A stretch of DNA of 64,000 nt from Paludibacteraceae bacterium (GTDB lineage: Bacteria > Bacteroidota > Bacteroidia > Bacteroidales > Paludibacteraceae): NCBI GenBank assembly GCA_024400115.1, contig JAKSNF010000010.1, positions 1 to 64,000 of the forward strand. Direction: 5' to 3'. The position numbers were made by a program, and so were the translations under genes. Below the pieces are notes generated by a model, which was not told where the DNA came from, did no database searches, and saw only the letters and a program-made list of their open reading frames with translations. Of the stretch, positions 61,723 through 64,000 are shown one piece after another (the first letter of the stretch is position 1; every line of letters starts with the position of its first letter).

Positions 61723-63165
61723 TTATTTGAAGGCGTGGCGGAAGCCTTGGATGTCGTTCCAGTGACCGCGGGTGAAGTCGGGTACGGCGATAGGAGCCGA
61801 GTTATGATCCATACTCAATTCACCTAACTCACCCAGACAGCACCATTCAGCCAAGTCATAGACATCCACGTCCATCGGCAGACCGTTCTGCAAGCAATAC
61901 ACGAGGCGGCAGTCCATGATGAAGTCCATTCCTCCGTGACCACCTACCTCTTTGGCTTTCTTGCCGTACTCGGCGATGATAGGGTGCATATACGCCTCAA
62001 TAAGAGCCGCTTGGTCCTTGTCACCCATAAACTCGTGTCCGCTCAGGTCGTCTTCGGCTTTCACGCCCATCTGAGCCATATCCTCACTATTGAGCGCATA
62101 ATGCTCCTCGGGATACTTGGTGGCATAACCCTTCGTTCCCATCAGTTTATAAAGACGGTTATAGGGTTGCGGGTTCATCACATCGTGCTGTATCTCAATG
62201 ACCTTACCCAACTCGGTACGGATAAGCGTAGTGGTATGGTCTCCGTTACGGAAATTCTCACAATCACGACCCGTCTTGGCTTCCACCATCTCGCGTCCGT
62301 GAACGGACTTGGTGTCCATTGCGACGAGCGTTTTGAAGCGGTCACCACGGTGTATATTGAGCAGTTGAGCTACGGGACCCAGTCCGTGCGTAGCGTAGAT
62401 GTCGCCACGGTGTTCCATGTTATATTTGAGACGCCAGTGAAGGCTGTCCGGGTCGGAACCGTCGGGGTTAATCCAGTACTGGTTCCAATACGGGTCGAGG
62501 GAGTGGATATAGGCACCTTCCGCGCGAACGATTTCACCAAAGATACCCTGTTGCGCCATGTTCAGCGTGTTCATCTCAAAGAAGTCGTAGCAGCAGTTTT
62601 CGAGGATAACGCAGTGTTTGCGGGTCTGCTCGGTGAGGTTAATGAGTTTCCATATTTGATTGAGGTTAAGAGCCGAAGGCACTTCGATAGCCACGTGCTT
62701 ACCGTGCTCCAGACCATAGACGGCAATGGGGAAGTGGTGGTCCCAGTCGGTAGCGATATAGACGAGGTCTATGTCCTCGCGTTCGCAGAGTTCTTTGTAT
62801 CCTTCGGCACCCCAATAAGCGGCAGCACGCGGTTGGTTATGTTCCTCAAGAATTGTTTGCGATGCCTCTACACGAGCGGAGTCGTAGTCGCAGAGGGCGG
62901 TTATCTCCACGCCTGGGATGAAGCAGTAACGCTCCACAGCGTCGGGTCCGCGCATACCGAGTCCAACGAAGGCGACGTGCACCACGGGGATAGGTTCGGC
63001 AGTCATCTGAAGAGCCGTTTGTTGTCCTTCAGGCATAGCGGGTGATTCGACGATGATAGTGCCGTTATCCCAGTGCCAGGAAGTAATGTAATTGTCATTC
63101 GATGGGGTGTTGCAGCAAGCCATCAGGGCTATTGCTGCACCGAATAATAGAAGTGCTTTTTTCAT
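61723..63165 (-). CDS. GH109 alpha-N-acetylgalactosaminidase-like lipoprotein
   Basis: A 480-aa Gfo/Idh/MocA-fold protein with a lipoprotein signal (lipobox ALMAC, Cys about 17). VHVAFVGLGMRGPDAVERY (near residue 62) is the NAD loop. AIEVPSALNL, NCCYDFFEMNTLNMAQQGIFGEIVRAEGAYIHSLDPYWN and HGLGPVAQLLNIHRGDRF are as in GH109 enzymes, which cleave terminal alpha-GalNAc by NAD-dependent redox chemistry. Outer location fits mucin or blood-group glycan release, with the product passed to the kinase and deacetylase in the same operon. Confidence 0.92.
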   Translation of the reverse strand: MKKALLLFGAAIALMACCNTPSNDNYITSWHWDNGTIIVESPAMPEGQQTALQMTAEPIPVVHVAFVGLGMRGPDAVERYCFIPGVEITALCDYDSARVEASQTILEEHNQPRAAAYWGAEGYKELCEREDIDLVYIATDWDHHFPIAVYGLEHGKHVAIEVPSALNLNQIWKLINLTEQTRKHCVILENCCYDFFEMNTLNMAQQGIFGEIVRAEGAYIHSLDPYWNQYWINPDGSDPDSLHWRLKYNMEHRGDIYATHGLGPVAQLLNIHRGDRFKTLVAMDTKSVHGREMVEAKTGRDCENFRNGDHTTTLIRTELGKVIEIQHDVMNPQPYNRLYKLMGTKGYATKYPEEHYALNSEDMAQMGVKAEDDLSGHEFMGDKDQAALIEAYMHPIIAEYGKKAKEVGGHGGMDFIMDCRLVYCLQNGLPMDVDVYDLAEWCCLGELGELSMDHNSAPIAVPDFTRGHWNDIQGFRHAFK

Positions 63166-63187
63166 GATAGTGATTAGGGGTTAGTGG

Positions 63188-64000
63188 TTATTTTAGTTTC
63201 TCAAAGTACGGTAAACGAGAGAGGGGAGCGGAGATAGTGTATGCCTTACCACCACGGTAACGCTTACCTAATTCGTCACGCCACTGCCCCTTGGGCAGAT
63301 AAACAGTACGAGTAATAGCCCCCTGCTCTACTACAGGTGCTACAAGATACTTATCTCCTAACATAAATTGGTCTTTACAATTAACCAAACCTTGGTGCGG
63401 AAAAGCGTACTCCATTGAACGAACGATAGGTTCACCCGTCTGCGCTGATTGACGAGCGCAAACCAGTATATAAGCACCAAACTGCGAATGTAATGCGGCT
63501 GCTTTCTTCACGATAGTCAGGTTCTCCTCGGAAAGGATACGCCAAGGAGCTACGGAGAACTGCATCATCGGCATGAGAGCATGAATCTGCGCGGAGCGCA
63601 CAATCAGTTCCTCATCAAAATCGCCTGACTCGATGCCCAAGAAAGACGCCCATTGTCCGCCACCAATCATGTCGGGGCAAGCATAAGCATAACCGAGCAG
63701 ACCTGCGGTGGTCATCTGCGGGATGAGCGACTGCACTGCCTCCCACGAGTAGTCTTTGTCGCCAAGGCGTTGTACAAGAGCTTGTCCACCCATCTTCCAG
63801 CAGGCGCGGTACTCGTTCACAGGGAACTGCAAACCCACTTTTGCCCACGAGGTGGTATGATCCACCGTAGTGGCGGTCGTGTCATAAGCCTTGATAGAAG
63901 TGGAAGCGTAACAGTTATTATCTCCGGCATCAAACTTAAAACCATCGATACCGTAACGTGCTTGAGCGTCCTTGAGGACGGAAACGAAATGAGCTAAGGC
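63188..64000 (-). CDS. GH31 glycosidase, C-terminal part (runs off the right edge)
   Basis: The reading frame is open to the window edge, so the N-terminal part is missing. The visible end begins in the barrel with RYGIDGFKFDAGD (63920-63958), where the Asp after GFKF is the GH31 nucleophile. WAKVGLQFPVNEYRACWKMGGQA and LLGYAYACPDMIGGGQW follow, with the second GH31 landmark CPDMIGG. The C-domain has LGDKYLVAPVVEQGAITRTVYLPKGQWRDE. Substrate (alpha-glucoside, alpha-xyloside, alpha-galactoside or GalNAc) cannot be read from this part. Same operon as GH109. Confidence 0.9.
   Translation of the reverse strand, partial: ALAHFVSVLKDAQARYGIDGFKFDAGDNNCYASTSIKAYDTTATTVDHTTSWAKVGLQFPVNEYRACWKMGGQALVQRLGDKDYSWEAVQSLIPQMTTAGLLGYAYACPDMIGGGQWASFLGIESGDFDEELIVRSAQIHALMPMMQFSVAPWRILSEENLTIVKKAAALHSQFGAYILVCARQSAQTGEPIVRSMEYAFPHQGLVNCKDQFMLGDKYLVAPVVEQGAITRTVYLPKGQWRDELGKRYRGGKAYTISAPLSRLPYFEKLK

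Noticed and set aside
61936-63045. A 369-aa open frame on the plus strand
   Set aside because: Exactly opposite the well-conserved GH109 gene, no family signature and no promoter; it is an antisense shadow caused by codon bias.

Overview
The window reads as chromosome of a Bacteroidales bacterium (Bacteroidota). At least a dozen promoters match the Bacteroidota sigma-ABfr pattern, TTTG then 19-20 nt then TAnnTTTG, and Shine-Dalgarno sequences are largely absent. The gene content fits too: DUF4270, DUF5686, DUF6175 and GldK lipoproteins, OmpA, OMP_b-brl receptors, a GT3-type glycogen synthase, and GH109 and GH31 salvage enzymes. The gene order folP-cdaA, GT5 protein/panC and pta-ackA is ordinary core genome. 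Species cannot be decided from the window.

Layout. 1-2210: rfbB (dTDP-sugar synthesis) and an AraC regulator. 2392-7768: a tight five-gene operon of exported proteins and lipoproteins (collagen-like Gly-X-Y protein, two periplasmic proteins including a DUF6175 member, two LPP20-like lipoproteins), ended by strong terminators. 7769-11109: an AT-rich accessory stretch with a small toxin-antitoxin pair, a 146-nt quasi-palindrome, two exported proteins of unknown function and about 590 bp of repeats. 11110-19777: an AAA/DUF4143 ATPase, GT3 glycogen synthase, a PKD lipoprotein, miaA, a tRNA-Met, metG and cdaA. 19774-28412: folP, gldK, gcvH, a DUF4270 lipoprotein, a short GT5 synthase, panC, pdxB and proS. 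28582-30295: a small secreted protein, a FISUMP/DUF1566-type C-type-lectin-like protein with a strongly A-depleted 3' end, a dispersed repeat and a ribbon-helix-helix gene. 30368-34628: an envelope protein, an N-terminally truncated RNase R, smpB, a tRNA-Met and OmpA. 34827-42327: pta-ackA-GH13-UbiA-maf-EamA-sulfatase operon. 42328-51073: DUF5686 receptor-like protein, GT4, cysS, nagB, glgB and YhcH (glycogen and amino-sugar metabolism). 51224-55470: PspC/PadR/DUF2807 envelope-stress module and a TonB-type receptor. 55695-58928: Fe-alcohol dehydrogenase and an M13 peptidase. 58943-64000: an amino-sugar salvage operon (GH31, GH109, hexosamine kinase, NagB-like/PIG-L fusion).

Two signals stand out. 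First, the last about 60 codons of the gene at 29003-29872 fall to about 13% A, against about 29% upstream, and encode a C-type-lectin end. This is the expected appearance of a diversity-generating-retroelement variable region, with its reverse transcriptase outside the window. Its 3' flank is a composite hairpin repeat that recurs at 10667-10985. Second, short tandem micro-repeats (7-, 12- and 16-nt units) sit directly upstream of many start codons. The same repeat families also occur inside the reading frames of five genes (glycogen synthase, miaA, glgB, a TonB-type receptor and the NagB/PIG-L fusion), where they encode low-complexity peptides.
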